NCBI GenBank assembly: GCA_029339195.1
Contig: JAPTJF010000045.1
Span: 1-64,000 of the forward strand
Length of the DNA stretch: 64,000 nucleotides
From: Micractinium sp. NFX-FRZ
Lineage: Eukaryota > Chlorophyta > Trebouxiophyceae > Chlorellales > Chlorellaceae
Direction: 5' to 3'
In this document: positions 29,652 to 41,526 of the stretch, in pieces
Numbering within the stretch: the first letter of the stretch is position 1
Layout: each line of letters opens with the position of its first letter
Notes under the pieces: model-generated
Database searches by the model: none
The model's input: the letters and a program-made list of their open reading frames with translations, nothing else
What the model was told of the DNA's origin: nothing
Made by a program: the position numbers and the translations under genes

Positions 29652-32600
29652 CTACCCAGCCTTGCGCTTGCGTGGCGCCACACCCACAAATGCATGCAGG
29701 TGCTGGCGCCGCCCCACGCCAAACAGTCCAAATGTCGGTGCCAGGGGTGCCGGCCGCCGAGCTGACCGCCACTGCTCTCCGTCTGCCGCTGCTGCTGCCG
29801 CTGTCGCTGCTTGCACGTCTGTTGCTGCACTGCGCTCCTGCTGCTGCTGCCGCTTCTTAGGCTGCTCTGCATGCTGCTCCGACGGCCCTGCCGCCTGGCT
29901 GTGCTGCCGCTCCTGCTGTTCGCACCGCCGATGCCGCGCCTCGTACTCCCGCCGCCGCCCTTCCCACACGGCTGGCCAGAAGTCGCGCCTGCAGGGGCAG
30001 GGGAGAACGGCACACCGCTGGGTGCGCGTGGGGGCCACCTTCAAGGGAGAATATGCCCAGTCCCCCCTCCAACTTGCCGCAGGCAGGGGGTGCCCCACCA
30101 CATACACCCCCTGACCTGGCCCTGCCCTCTTCCTGGCGATTCGGCTCAGTGCAGTGCTTTGATTAATCCTGTACTGCAGCCACAATTGGGCAGTACACCT
30201 TGACTGTGTCTCACGGTAGAGGCTGCCGCAGGCGACGCCACAGGCAACAACAACGCCCACCCCGGGCCATCCCGCACCAGGCTCACAAGTATGGCTTGGC
30301 CATTGCCGCCTCTGCGCCGCCGGCCAGGTTGTCGGGCGGGTGGTACCAGAAGTTGAGCGCCATGTGGGTGGGGCAGGAAGCTGTGGAGTAGCTGGTGACC
30401 TCGTGGAACCAGCCTGGCAGCATATGATCAGGCAGAGCAGGAAGTGGTGAGGTGGGAAGTGTGTGGCCCTCGGGTTGGGATGGTGGGTGGGTACGTCGGC
30501 ATTTGCACCCCTGCCCTACAACGAACACACACACCACAAGTGCCTGCCAACACACCTGCTGGGAGGTACAGCATCTGCCCCGCCTCCACCTCGCACTCGA
30601 GCGCTGCCGCCTTGCCCTGCAAGCGACGAGCAGAGCAGGCAGAACGGGTCAGGCGGCCGGTCCCCACGTTGCACCTCAGGCAGCACAGGCGGCACCGTGC
30701 GTATTCAACGTATGGCAAAGCGCCACCTGTAAGCAGGCAGGTGCCCGCTCCTCTACGCGCACGTCCCCTCAAAGCCACAGCCACTGGTCCAGACTTAAAG
30801 CCCTTAGGCACGCACCGGGAACAGGGGGAAGCTCTTTTGCAGCTGGGAGTCAGGCAGGTTGAGGTCGATGCGACTGAAGCTGACCGGGTCGCCCGCGGCA
30901 GCTGCGGGGGTGAAGAGGCGAGGCGGGGTCGTGCGGTTGAGAGACGCTGGCGTGGGTACGTGCATACAGCAGCTGGGTTTGTACAGCTGGCGGTAGTGTG
31001 TCGGCACAGGAGCAGGCACAGGCGCTGCTGGCTGCACACCACCTGCGCATGCATGCACTCGACAGCGGGGCGGTCACTGCCAGCCACAGAAAAGTGCTGG
31101 AGAAGCAGCGCTTGGAGCCTCGTCCGCCTGGCTGCACAGGGGCGGGGGCACCGGTCGGCAACAGCAAACCCATCCGCCACCTTGCCCCGCTCACCCTCCA
31201 ACCCTGAAGAGACGCAAGCCACGACTCTTCCCAGCACACCCACCTGGCGGCGGGGGCGGGGGTGCCTCCATTGCATCGAAATCGTCCACCATGTCCCCCC
31301 ACTCCTCTTCCTCCCCCAGAGCCGCCTCGAGCACCGCATCCAGCCGCCGCTCCGCTGCCCGCAGCCGCTTGGCCGCACCCTGCAGCGGCGGCGGGGCGGG
31401 CACAGGATGGCAGCAGTCAACACGCGGGTGGGTGATTTGGTGCATACGCGGCACCCTGGCGGCAGGGCAAGCAGGATGGCAGTGATACACAAGCTTTGGT
31501 GGGAGCAGGTGCAGACGCGGCACCCACCAGATGCGGCTACCATGACGCTTGGAAGATGCACCAAAAGATGCGGCTGCTGTGATGCCTGACTGCTGCGGCT
31601 GATACCGCAGTGACCAGCAGCCAGTCAACCAAGCGCATCCCAAACGTGTGGGCAGCGCCTCAGCTGCCCAGGCCGCCTGCCTCACCGGCTTGCCCTCCTG
31701 CATGTCGGCCTCTGCTGCCGCCAGCTCGGCCTCGGCGTCATGCCGGGCCTGCCAGCGTGCCACCTCAGCCGCCTCTGAGCCGTCAGGCAGGATGTCTCCC
31801 TGCGCTGGGGTGGGGCGGGAACAGCAAGGTAGGTAGATGGATGGTGCAGGGGCGGGGAGCAGTGGCGAGAGGGGAGGCGAAGCCGTGCAGCACGCACGCC
31901 CCTGCCGTGCATGCACGTCAAGCGCTTGCACATCCAGGGCCACTTTCTCTCATGGGACAGCCAGCAGCCAGCAGCGGCTTCCTTTTGGACAGGCAGGCCG
32001 CATGCAGGACCACCCCACCTGGCACATGCATCTTGCCTGCACACCGCCCTCCCAGGGGTGACGCCTGCACATGCACCTGGCACCTGCACCTAGCTCATAC
32101 ACCACCCCACCTAGCACATGCACCTTGCGCACACACACACCACCCACCTGCCCCTTGAACACAATGCGGCCGTTGGGGTGCACCGCCTTCACCGCCCCCA
32201 CAGTGTACATCCGCTTGGCGGCCTGGGCACGGGGGCAAGAAAGGGAGGGAGCAAGGGAGGGAGAGGGCTGTCAGGCCACAGCCGCTGTGCGCAAACAGCG
32301 GTGCGGGCTGCCCCGCGGGATCGCCGGGCTTGTGGAGGCAGGGGCGGGCAGCAGCCCAGCGCAGCCCGCCACACGCCAGCGGGTGAGCTGTGGGGCGGCT
32401 CGCATGCCCCAGTGGCAGGCAGCGGGGCGTGCCAAATGGCATGCAGCGGGGCGTGTTCCACATGCCAGTGGGATGGCAGTGGAGCGCACTCCTGAGTGCA
32501 ATGCAGCGAGGCGTGTCGCACAACAAGCTGGCTGTCAGCTGGAGACCCGCTGGCGGGCCCACCCCTTGCACTGGAGCACCTGAGGGGGATAGAGGCGGAA

Positions 32601-33762
32601 CCGCTTGCGCCCGCGCAGCAGCACATACCTGCACAGCGAGCGCAGCAGAGGGTGACTTGTGGCGCCACACGATTTCAGGTGGGCTGCCAGCGAGCGGCAC
32701 CCGAGGTGAGTTAGCCAGCAGCACAGCCCGACAAGGCCAGATGCCTGCTGGGTGTGGCGGCAACACTGCAGTGCAAGGGACATTCAACCTGCAGTGCATG
32801 CGAGCTGCCTGCCATGGCACGTCCGCCACCGGGGCAGCGCTGCAGCAGCAGAGCTTGCAGGCCCGTGCACACTGCCCCAGCATGCAAGCACGCACAAGGT
32901 GTGCCGGATGGGAGCAGTCGATGTGCGGCGCTATGCAGCACGTACACATACAGTGTAGTGTTGTGCAAGCACTCACAGGTTGTCGTGAAAGTCGGTGTGT
33001 AGGCCCGTGCTGCTGCCATCCCGCGCAGCTCCTAGCCACAGGTTGATGCTCTGCGGCACGAGGCGGCCCATGACAGCTGGCACCAGCGGGATGTCCCCCG
33101 CCAGCTCAGCAATGGGCGAAGCATACAGCGCGGGGTGGCCGTCTGGCGCCGGGCGCACCGCCTGCGTGGTGAGGTACAGGCTGGCGTCCCCGGCGCCGGT
33201 GCGGCGCAGGACTTGTGCGAATTTGAGGGGGACACGAGTGTCTGGGCCCTTGCCAAAGCCCTCACGTGTGCTGCCACGCTGCTCCACTTCGAGTGTGGCG
33301 CCGCCCTGCAGGTGGTGATGAGGGCAGGGCCACGAGGGCAGTGTGATGATGCACGCAAGTGCAGGCACATGCGGTGAATTTCGGTACAAGTACTTGGGCG
33401 GAGTCTCTGCTGCTGCGTCGGACAAGCAGGCGAGGCGGTGTATCGTCCAGCCGCCACCGCCTTTGCGCAAGTGCTCACCGCTTGGCTGATGAGGTGAGAG
33501 TCTGTCCACAGATTCTGGAGGTGTGCTAGGTCAGGAGACAGAGCAGAGAAGAGGGCCTGCAGGGGAGTGAGGGTGTTCAGTGGGAGGGCCTGCCTTCGCC
33601 CTGCCGCCAGGCGGCAGAGGGACCCAGCCAAAACCCAACCCGGGCGGAGCGGAACCCGATGCTCACCGGCTTGCGGCAAACAACGTGCTCCCTCCAAAAT
33701 TGCAGCGGGCTCGAGAAGTGCGCCGCCTCCAGGCGGCCGGGTGGCCCAACCTCGCGCCCCAT
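29652..33762 (-). CDS. JmjC/cupin_8 domain Fe(II)- and 2-oxoglutarate-dependent oxygenase
   Basis: Eleven exons on the minus strand: 33762-33667, 33556-33479, 33305-32977, 32628-32580, 32222-32148, 31799-31686, 31379-31244, 30901-30816, 30616-30556, 30413-30287 and 29988-29652; 495 residues, all phases closing. The N-terminus (FSSPLQFWREHVVCRKP) is the usual start of JMJD7/JMJ32-like proteins. Metal ligands are visible: HTD at residues 161-163 in GLHTDFHDNLYVLLRG, and the distal His345 in PAGWFHEVTSYS. RKRFRLYPP and VKAVHPNGRIVFKG fit the plant cupin_8 group. An acidic insert (EEEEWGDMVDDFDAMEAP) and a basic, Gln/Ala-rich tail ending APRKRKAG are additions. Role by family: hydroxylation or demethylation of protein or nucleic acid substrates; the substrate is unknown. 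The start is the first ATG after an in-frame stop. Confidence 0.87.
32403..32520 (-). repeat. degenerate minisatellite in JmjC intron 4
   Basis: Three to four imperfect units of GGCATGCAGCGGGGCGTG spaced 28-55 bases. It lies in the intron between exons 4 and 5. Confidence 0.6.
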
Positions 33763-33941
33763 GGCCTGTGCAGCGTGCAGAACGACGTAGCAGTGTGACG
33801 AGGTGCCATGAAGCTTTGCAAGTTGGCGCGGGGGAACCGCCTTTGAGCTGGGAGGCGCAGCCGCGCCAGCATGGCGGCGGCGGCAGGGGCGGGTGCCTGC
33901 TGCCGGGTGATAGCAGAGCAGGTCAACTGGCCAGTCTGAAC

Positions 33942-34430
33942 TTATGCAGGCTCAGTACGCAGCCGAAGAGAAGGAACACTGTGCGGCGGCGCGGCAGGCA
34001 GCGGCATACTGTAGATGAACATCCGTTCTCTGAGCTTCGGCTGGACACTCAAATAGGCGCCCGTCACCATGCGCCCACTGTGAGCGCCTGTCCCGTTGGA
34101 ACACGGGTCTGAAGGTGTGGCAGCCACCCATGCATACAGGGATTGTTGGCCTTGATCCTCAAGCACCAGTTCCGGGCAGAAACACTTGTGCAGGGCGCTC
34201 CACCCTTGCTGTACGTCCCGAGCGCTCTCGCCGCGGCCCAAGCGCCCGTCGCATATGATACATATGCGCCGGTACCCGTCAACCCGCCCGAGTGAGGGTT
34301 CCACACTCCCAGGCGTTGCCGCCTGCTCAGTTTCCATGTAGAGCTTGGTGCCAATACAGTTGCACGTGACGGGGTGCCACAGGACCCAACAGCGCATCAG
34401 CTGTTGTTGCGCCTGGTGGTACACACACAT
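33942..34430 (-). CDS. doubtful hypothetical protein
   Basis: An uninterrupted 162-codon frame with balanced composition, unlike most shadow frames here. Examples are VDGYRRICIICDGRLGRGES, then QQGWSALHKCFCPELVLEDQ and RMVTGAYLSVQPKLRERMFI. The Cys-x-x-Cys and Trp-containing segments give it a protein-like look. The proposed ATG lies in GTATGTGTG, which is itself a good donor sequence, so the frame may instead belong to a spliced gene or a fossil. No family recognised; no neighbouring gene depends on it. Confidence 0.27.
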   Translation of the reverse strand: MCVYHQAQQQLMRCWVLWHPVTCNCIGTKLYMETEQAATPGSVEPSLGRVDGYRRICIICDGRLGRGESARDVQQGWSALHKCFCPELVLEDQGQQSLYAWVAATPSDPCSNGTGAHSGRMVTGAYLSVQPKLRERMFIYSMPLPAAPPHSVPSLRLRTEPA

Positions 34431-34839
34431 ACCGTCCGGACACAGGCGGGGGGGCAGGTCTGCAGAAAGAAAGGGTTTCCCTCCGCCGTATCAAGATCTG
34501 TGGCATTGTCTGGCTTCGCGAGTGGAACATGACACTCAGAAGCCGGCCCTGCCCCCGAACTTCGGGCCGAGCAACAGGCGGCTCCAGGACAAGTGCGACG
34601 TTACATGGACACTGACAGGGGGGTCCCCGCTTGCACTTCCTGCACCTTGTCCCGATGTCTTGTTTTCGACGTGTTGTGTAGATTAGCGGGGGCAGCCAGC
34701 GCCGAGCGCCTCTTCCCCAGGACTGGGACCACCACCGCCAGCAGCCCAGTTTGCGACGACGGGGCGCCGGAGCACAGTATTTGTGTTGAAAGTGTTAAAC
34801 CAAAGGCATGAGCGCTCGCCTGCTGTTTTTTACTACGGA

Positions 34840-34856
34840 GACGTCACAGGCGCGGC
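34840..34856 (+). promoter_or_regulatory. shared upstream element, receptor kinase A
   Basis: GACGTCACAGGCGCGGC, 62 bases before the ATG. It matches GATGTCACAGACGCGGC before kinase B in 15 of 17 positions. The TGACGTCA-like core (here GACGTCAC) resembles bZIP/CRE sites. It may alternatively be conserved 5' UTR left from the duplication. Confidence 0.4.
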
Positions 34857-34901
34857 CGCGGCCTTGAGTGGCGCGGCGCCACAGCTCGCTGCAGCCTTAA
34901 A

Positions 34902-37900
34902 ATGTCGGCACTAGCAGCGAGAACAGCGGCGGCAGCAGTGGCCTGGCTCCTGGCAGTAGCCCTGCTCTGTCCGGCGGCCGCTGCTGCCGCTGCCGCCAGC
35001 GGCAGCGCGGCCTCGACGGCGGACACTGAAGGTGCGCCCAGCCGGGGCTGCTGCGAGCCGACTATGCACCATTGATGATGCACATGCCTCACAGTTCCCT
35101 CTGACACGCCCGCTTGCCTGCTTGCAGCGGCTGTGATGAACAGCCTGCGGCGCATGGTGCAACGTACCGACCCTGTGGGGGCACGGGCTGTTCGAGGCTG
35201 GCAGCCGGGCAGCACCGCCCACCACTGCTCCTGGCTCCGTGTCACCTGCAACTCCAGGAAGCACGTCACCGCGCTGTGAGTGGCGTTGCAGGCATGCGGG
35301 CCGTTCGTGTGTTGGGACTGTGTGCGCTTTGTGGGTGCCGGTGTGCAGCTGGCGCATGCTCGCTCAACCCCTGCACGCCTCTGCCCTGCCTTCCTGCTGC
35401 TCAGGTTGCTGAAAAGCAATGAATTGGATGTTCGTCTGGCCCCGTCCTTTCCTGGAAACTCCAGCAGCGATTTCCAGCTGCCGTTGGAACTGGTGCAGCT
35501 GTCGCAGCTGCAGTGGCTGGAGGTGTTGAGCATTTATGACTGGGGCACGCAGTTCGCCGCCCCACTGCCCGCGGAGTGGCTTCAACCGGGAGTATTCCTT
35601 CGCCTCAAACGGTAAGCTGGGCATGCATGCCTTCAAGTAATTTGTGTGCGTGCGCTCAGTGTGGGGTGTCTCGGAGGTTTCCTGCCAGGCGGTGAGATGA
35701 TCATGAAGTGGCGCCTGAAAACTGCGGACGCCCGCCTCCCTCCACCTCATTTGCAGGCTGGAGGTGACGGCACGCACCGTACTTGATGCCTCCCCGTTGC
35801 CAGACATCCCGCCCGGGGTGCTGCCCGCCCTAGAGCAGCTCTCTCTTAATCTTGACAGCCTCAGCAGTACGCTGCCTGTCAGCTGGGGGGCCACCCCCAG
35901 GGTGCTGCCATCTCTGCAGGAACTGTCGCTGTCGCTGCAGGTAGAAGGCAGCCTGCCCCGCGAGTGGGGGACCCGCGGCTTTGGCAGGATGCGCAGCTTG
36001 GCAATCATTCTGCCGGAACGGCGACTTGCCCGGCATGATGAGAATGCGCAAGGCCCGTTTGGGCCCAAGGCATCGGAAGGGGACGTGGCAGCAGTGGTAG
36101 GGCAAAACCGCCTGCCACCGGAGTGGGGCGGCATGCAGCGCTTGGAGACGCTGACGTTGGCCGGCCTTGGCCTTACCGGCTCAATCCCTGAAGTGTGGAT
36201 GGAAGGCAAGGCGGCCTTCCCCTCCCTTGTGCGACTGTGAGTGTGTCATACCACTGGCAGTTGTTGATGCCTACACACTTTGGCTAAGTTTCAACCTTGT
36301 CATGCACTCGTTGTGCTTGCTGCTCTCGCATCTGTGTCCGCGCCGCACCAAGTGTGCCAGCCGAACTTGCAGTAGCTTCTTGCCTCTTGCTTGTTTATAA
36401 CCCGTCACAAACTCTTGTCTCCCCACCGCAGGAACCTTCATGACAATAAACTGTCTGGCACGCTGCCGCCACGCCTGTTCTCCTGGCGCCCTTCATTACA
36501 AGAGCTGTCTCTACAAGGCAACCGCTTCCAGGGGGTCTTGCCGAACGAGTGGGCGCGCTCGGATGTGAGCCACATGCGTGGAGCGGGTGCTTCATGCTGC
36601 TGTCCTAGATGGCGCAGCTGAGGGAGTCACGTGCGTGTCTGGCGGGCCTGCATGTGCTTCAACAGTTTGGTGTCTAGTAGCATTTGAGCTTGGCAAGAAG
36701 CATGCCATTTCTTGCGCCTTTGGCATGCATGCCGTGCAGGCCATCGCCATCCACCTGGGCAACAACAACTTGAGCGGGCCCGCGTTCCCGCCCGCCTGGT
36801 TGAACAACTCAATGCCCCACTTGAACTACCTCGACCTCAGCGGCAACCCAGGCCTTACCGGCACTCTTCCTCCCAGCCTGCCCTGGTCTCACCTCGGAGC
36901 ATTGTGAGTGCTCAACCCCTCTTGCCTCCGCTTATGTGCATCACCGGCCTGCCCATCGGCATGCATGCATGCCGGCCTGCCAGTCCGCCCATATGCATGC
37001 CCCATGCCCTTCGTTTGCTCACCCGCACCCCTGCGCTTCTGTGTTGCAGGGCGCTCGACGGTACTGGTGTGTCAGGCAGTGTGCCGCCCACCTGGTGTCA
37101 CTCGCCCTTTGCGGGCACCCTCGGAATTCTGTGAGTTGGTGGCTCGCATGCCAGCGGGCAGCGCAGGCCGCCTTTGGGGTCGTTGACACATGGGGTTGGG
37201 CTCTTGGCTGCCTCTACTTGTCACCAAGCCTGAGACATGACAGACTGGGCACATCCAGCTAGCTGCAAAAGGGCTGAAAATGCCACACACCACACTCCAT
37301 GGGCTGTGCAGCAGCTGGCCAGGGCGAGCAGTTTGCGTGCTTTGAGAAGCGGCAACATAGTGCGGTGTTGGTGTCATGATCCAGACAGGCTCACCCAGCA
37401 CTGAGCACCCTCCTGCCCTCCCATCCCATCCCAAATTGTGTAGAGACGTGCGCCACACCACAGTTGACCCTTCCCTGCCACCGTGTGCGAAGCATGACTT
37501 TCCCAGGCTCACCACTACGTTCTACGCCAACAAAGTCAAGACACGTGGCGGCAGCCATGGCTTTATCACTGTGCTCCCGTTGTGCCTCATGGTTGTGGCT
37601 GGCGTGGTCGGCCGCATACTAATGCGGAAGCGCATGCGCCAGCGCATGAGGGCGGCCGCAAAGCAGCAGCTCCCTTTGACGGACAGAAGTAAGCCGAGGG
37701 TCCAACCTTGGTGGCAGGCAGCTCAGGCAGCTGCAAGCTGTGAGGCCGGGGAGTGCGGCCAGCATGACGCCTTGCTCTTGACCGCCTCCAGCGCTCCAAC
37801 TTCGGTGCGCTCCGCACAACACAGGCGGGTAGCACATCTGTTGAGCCAGCAGCTAGCGCCAGGCAGCCAACGCATCAGCATGACACCGTTGGACGGTATG

Positions 37901-39878
37901 CAAGAGCAGCTGGCACACAACCTGCTGCCAGCGCAGCAACATGGCGGCAACAACAATATGTCGCCGGGTAGTGCCAACGGCAAATCGGCCGCGCAGCAGC
38001 TGCTTCCTGCAAGCCCACAATGGGGCCTCCCAACCGACTCTTTGAGGTTCCCAGCAAGCGCCTTGGAGGTGAGCCCAGCCCCAACACAAGTTGACTTGTC
38101 ATGGCCCGGCATGGTGCTTAGCGTGCGGGTATGCCCTGCTTGGCATGAGTGCTTGCAGTTTCCAAAGTGCCTTCCAAACTGTTGTCATGCACTGTTGTGT
38201 GCTGCATCCATGCCATCTCCCACGGGACCCTTCCTGCCCAATTGCTCGTGCTGCAGTTCGTCATTGACCCGCAAGGGCACCTGGTGGAGGTTGGCAGCGG
38301 CGCCCATGCCGTCGTCTTCCTGGCCAGGCTGCACCCAGAGGGGAGGCTGGTGGCAGTGAAGGTGAGGGCATGCCTGTTGTTGCCTGACAAAGTGTGTTGA
38401 GTGGGCGTGGGGTGAAGCTTCTTGCGTCGCCACACCGTGTGGAGTGCTGCATCAAATGTGCTGACCTCAGCCGACTGCCAGCCGCACCCCTCATGTTAGC
38501 TCCCGCCACACATGCCATGCACGCTCGCCTGCGCACTCCCTCATTTGCAGGTCTTCGAGCTGGATCGGGGAGTGGACAACGGGGTTTTGTGGCGTGAGGT
38601 GGCGATGATGCGCCAATGCCGGCACCCACGGGTGGTGCCATTGCTAGGGGTGACCCTGCAGGTGTGTGTGGCACTCGTGGGCCCTGGGGCTCTCACCTAT
38701 GCCTGCCACTTGTGGGCCCCGGGGCTCTCACTTCCGTGCACCTGGCACCAACTGGGCTCACCTTCCTTACCCTTGGCTTGTCCAACTCTGTTTGTGGGGC
38801 CACTTACCATGCAGTCAACCACCATTGAGTTGTGCTTATTTTGGTAACCGACCGCTTGATGCCCGCAGGGCCACCTGCTCATGCTGACCATGGAGCTGCT
38901 TACGAGAGGCAGCGTGCGAGCCGTGCTGCAGAATCCAAGCCTCCATTCGGAGCTGCGCTGGGAGGCAAGGTGAGGATGGCCTCCAAGTTGGCTCCTTCCG
39001 ATGTGCTGCCCACACCTGCTAGACAGCCCCATTCTCTCTATGACTGCCCGTATATTGCAATTTGAACACAACCTTGATGGTCCCCTTGTCCAATGTGCAG
39101 GGGCCGCCAGGTGGCATTGGACGTGGCGGAGGCGCTGAGCCACCTACACACCCTGGGGGTAATGCACAGCGACCTGAAGCCAGCGTGAGTGAGGTGCCGG
39201 CTTGCCCGCCTTCCTGTGTTGTATCTGGTTGCCGGTCTGCTTGCATGCTTGGCCTGCCCACCTGCCCGCTTGCCTGTCTCCTGCCTCCTGGAGTAATAGG
39301 AGACCCAAAACGCTTCATTTACCCGCCTCTGCTTCCCTCTTCCTCCTCTCTGCAGTAATGTGCTTCTGTCTACGGATTGGCGTGCCTCTTTGGCGGATTT
39401 GGGCGTGGCGCAAGTGATGGGCACACTGGCACGCACCGCTGCTGGCTTCAGCTGCATGTATGCTGCTCCTGAGCAGCTCATGGGGCAGAAATGCACCCTG
39501 AGCGCCGACATGTACGCCTATGGCCTGCTCCTGGTTTCCATGCTGACGGGGCAGGCAATCAGGACGCGAGTAGGATGGCGGCTTCCACGTGCCCCCGACG
39601 AGTGCCCGCAGGTGTGCAGGGGAAGAACTGGGTAGGTGAGCAGTGCTTATGCCATACACCGGCCAGGCGAACTGTGCAACAGCCAATCGGTTCGCAACAG
39701 CCAACAACCGCCTGCCGTACACCGCCATGCTTGCTTTCTTCATTGGTGACCGTTATTCGCGCTTGCGCTGTCTCTGCCGCAGGCTGTGGCAGCTCTGGTT
39801 GAGGAATGCCTGTCGGTCAACCCACTATTGCGGCCAACTGCGGCACAGGCGTGGGCGCGGCTGGAGGCGGCCACGTGA
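34902..39878 (+). CDS. LRR receptor-like kinase A
   Basis: Fourteen exons: 34902-35031, 35128-35275, 35405-35611, 35757-36236, 36432-36564, 36740-36903, 37050-37130, 37444-38068, 38257-38361, 38551-38661, 38869-38969, 39101-39184, 39356-39611 and 39783-39878; 906 residues. Signal peptide: MSALAARTAAAAVAWLLAVA. The LRR N-cap carries GWQPGSTAHHCSWLRVTC. LRRs include NLHDNKLSGTLPP, LSLQGNRFQGVLPNEW, IHLGNNNLSGPAFPPAW and LDLSGNPGLTGTLPPSLPW. One membrane span at about 489-508 (ITVLPLCLMVVAGVVGRILM). Kinase domain: GSGAHAVVF from 669, Lys691 in VAVK, helix-C Glu707, catalytic HSDLKPAN from 784, DLG at 804-806 in place of DFG, then YAAPEQL. Key Lys, Glu and both Asp are present, so catalysis is plausible. 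A plasma-membrane receptor is inferred; the ligand is unknown. Confidence 0.85.
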
Positions 39879-40529
39879 GGGCAGTCGCTGCATCTCTACA
39901 TCTCATATACCTGTGCCTTTGATTTGTCAATGACTATTATCTGTCAATTCTATCTGCATTTTTCATTTTTCTACAACTGTCACTTGTTCTCTCGATGCCA
40001 TCGACACCATGCCAAGCGCTTTGACGTGTACATTTTAACCCACATGCGGCTTTGTAAATCACACTGCCTTAACGTTCGACGGACCACGGCAAGGTTACCC
40101 CCCGTGCGCTCCACCCTCACCACAAGGCCACGCACCCCTGACCGATCACTCCCGCACCCGTTTCAAGTGTTGGGCCTTGACTCCCAACTAATGGGTGTTG
40201 CCCGTCACCTGTCCCTATTCTTCTTCTTCTTCTTCTTCCGCGCCACCTCTGCCACATTTGCAGGGAAGCATCGCTGGCTGTGCCTGTTAAGGCCCAGTAG
40301 CGGGGTTCCACCATGGCTGCAACATCCAACAACACACATGCGGGAAACCGCTCCCGCATGGCTGTGCTGGCCTCGTAGCATTGCCCGCATCGCATGCCGA
40401 GGGCTGATTGCGGGTGCGCGTTATCCACCTCAACATTAGCGGCAGCTGGCGGCAGCCAGGGGGCAGGGTGGTGCGCGCCAGCGTCGGCGGCCCAGCAACA
40501 ACGAGGAGGAGGCAGACGAGGAGGAGGCG

Positions 40530-40609
40530 ACCAGCGGCAGCGGAGCGGTGGAGGAGGCAGAGGAGTGGGAGGAACCAGCGGCAGCGGGGCGGTGGAGGAG
40601 GCAGAGGAG
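40530..40609 (+). repeat. 44-base tandem duplication, two copies
   Basis: ACCAGCGGCAGCGGAGCGGT plus GGAGGAGGCAGAGGAG recurs 44 bases on with one change. Both copies encode SGSGAVEEAEE, but in different frames, because 44 is not a multiple of three. This would have broken any earlier reading frame. Confidence 0.8.
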
Positions 40610-41478
40610 GAGGAGACGACCAGCTCAGGCAGTGGCCGCTGAGCACAGGAGAGCAAGGGGTGGGCAGGCGCCACGTGCACGGCGTGCCGTCCAACTTCCA
40701 CCTACACCTATATTTTTGTTGTATGCTCACTATGTCCCTGCGTCTGTGTGTGAAGCTCACTATGCCCATGAGTAGTGGTTAGCCATGCTACAGAGAGGAG
40801 GCCAAGAGGGGTGTTCGGAAGCAGCAACGTATGGGGGTGAACGAACGAAATCCCCCCACGCGCCCCCCTCCGCCCGAGTTGGCTGCCACCTGGGATGTCC
40901 AGCCTTGTCCCAGAATCCAGTTTGTCTGGCCTAACCTAACAGAAGTGTATAGTGTGCAGTGGGACGTAGAAGCGCAGTTTTCTGCCGCCGCCACCTCCCG
41001 CCTGTGGCAGCGGGAGCTTTCAACCTGAGCGCCGGCTGGCTCTGCCGCCCTGCAGCGGCAGGCCAGTTTAAAAGCCAGCGTCTGGCTCCAGCCCTATGCG
41101 CTGCTGTCTCTAGGATTCACAAACAGGCCGTCTCAGAGCCAGATCTCAGAGCCAGATCTGGTTCCGGAGCCAGCTTGAAGAAACACTGCCCTTTGTGTTA
41201 ACGGCAGGCCAGGCCAGCACCTGCCACGTCACTTCACGTAAGCCCTGCCTGGAATTGGTGGAGGGAAGTGGTTTCGCGTTTGTTCGCAGACGAGAAGCCC
41301 GGGCTTATTTTCCCGACTGGAGGGAGCAGGCACTCGCACCCACGAGCGCTTCCCAACCTTCCACACTCCGTAGCAGCTCATACCGGCCTACCGGGGAGCC
41401 GGAGCACAGCCAATGTGGTGAAGACCACCGAAACGCAGGCAGTTGGCGGGCTCTTGCTCTTTCTGGTACGGACTCGTG

Positions 41479-41495
41479 ATGTCACAGACGCGGCT
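41479..41495 (+). promoter_or_regulatory. shared upstream element, receptor kinase B
   Basis: GATGTCACAGACGCGGC, 48 bases before the ATG of kinase B; counterpart of 34840-34856. No counterpart was found before kinase C. Confidence 0.4.
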
Positions 41496-41526
41496 GCCTT
41501 AACTGGACTCCCCGCGCAGCTTCGAC

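Larger units (their letters stand above)
33763..34901. other. divergent promoter region between the JmjC gene and receptor kinase A
   Basis: About 1.1 kb. Apart from the doubtful minus-strand frame listed separately, no exon is supported. It should contain both promoters. Confidence 0.5.
39879..41526. other. intergenic between kinases A and B, with orphan frames
   Basis: About 1.65 kb. It holds a (TTC)n run near 40219-40239, a 44-base tandem duplication (40530-40609), and a tandem CAGAGCCAGATCT (near 41134-41161). Several medium frames have protein-like stretches, for example RDI-VSIQQKYRCRW on the minus strand near 40690-40769 and LAATWDVQPCPRIQFVWPNL on the plus strand near 40877-40940. 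None has a splice context or family match strong enough to call. It may include a gene fossil. TGTAA at 40053-40057 could end kinase A transcripts. Confidence 0.4.

Noticed and set aside
39879..41526. Frames considered as a transposase
   Set aside because: No DDE or reverse-transcriptase motif, terminal repeats or target-site duplication could be seen.
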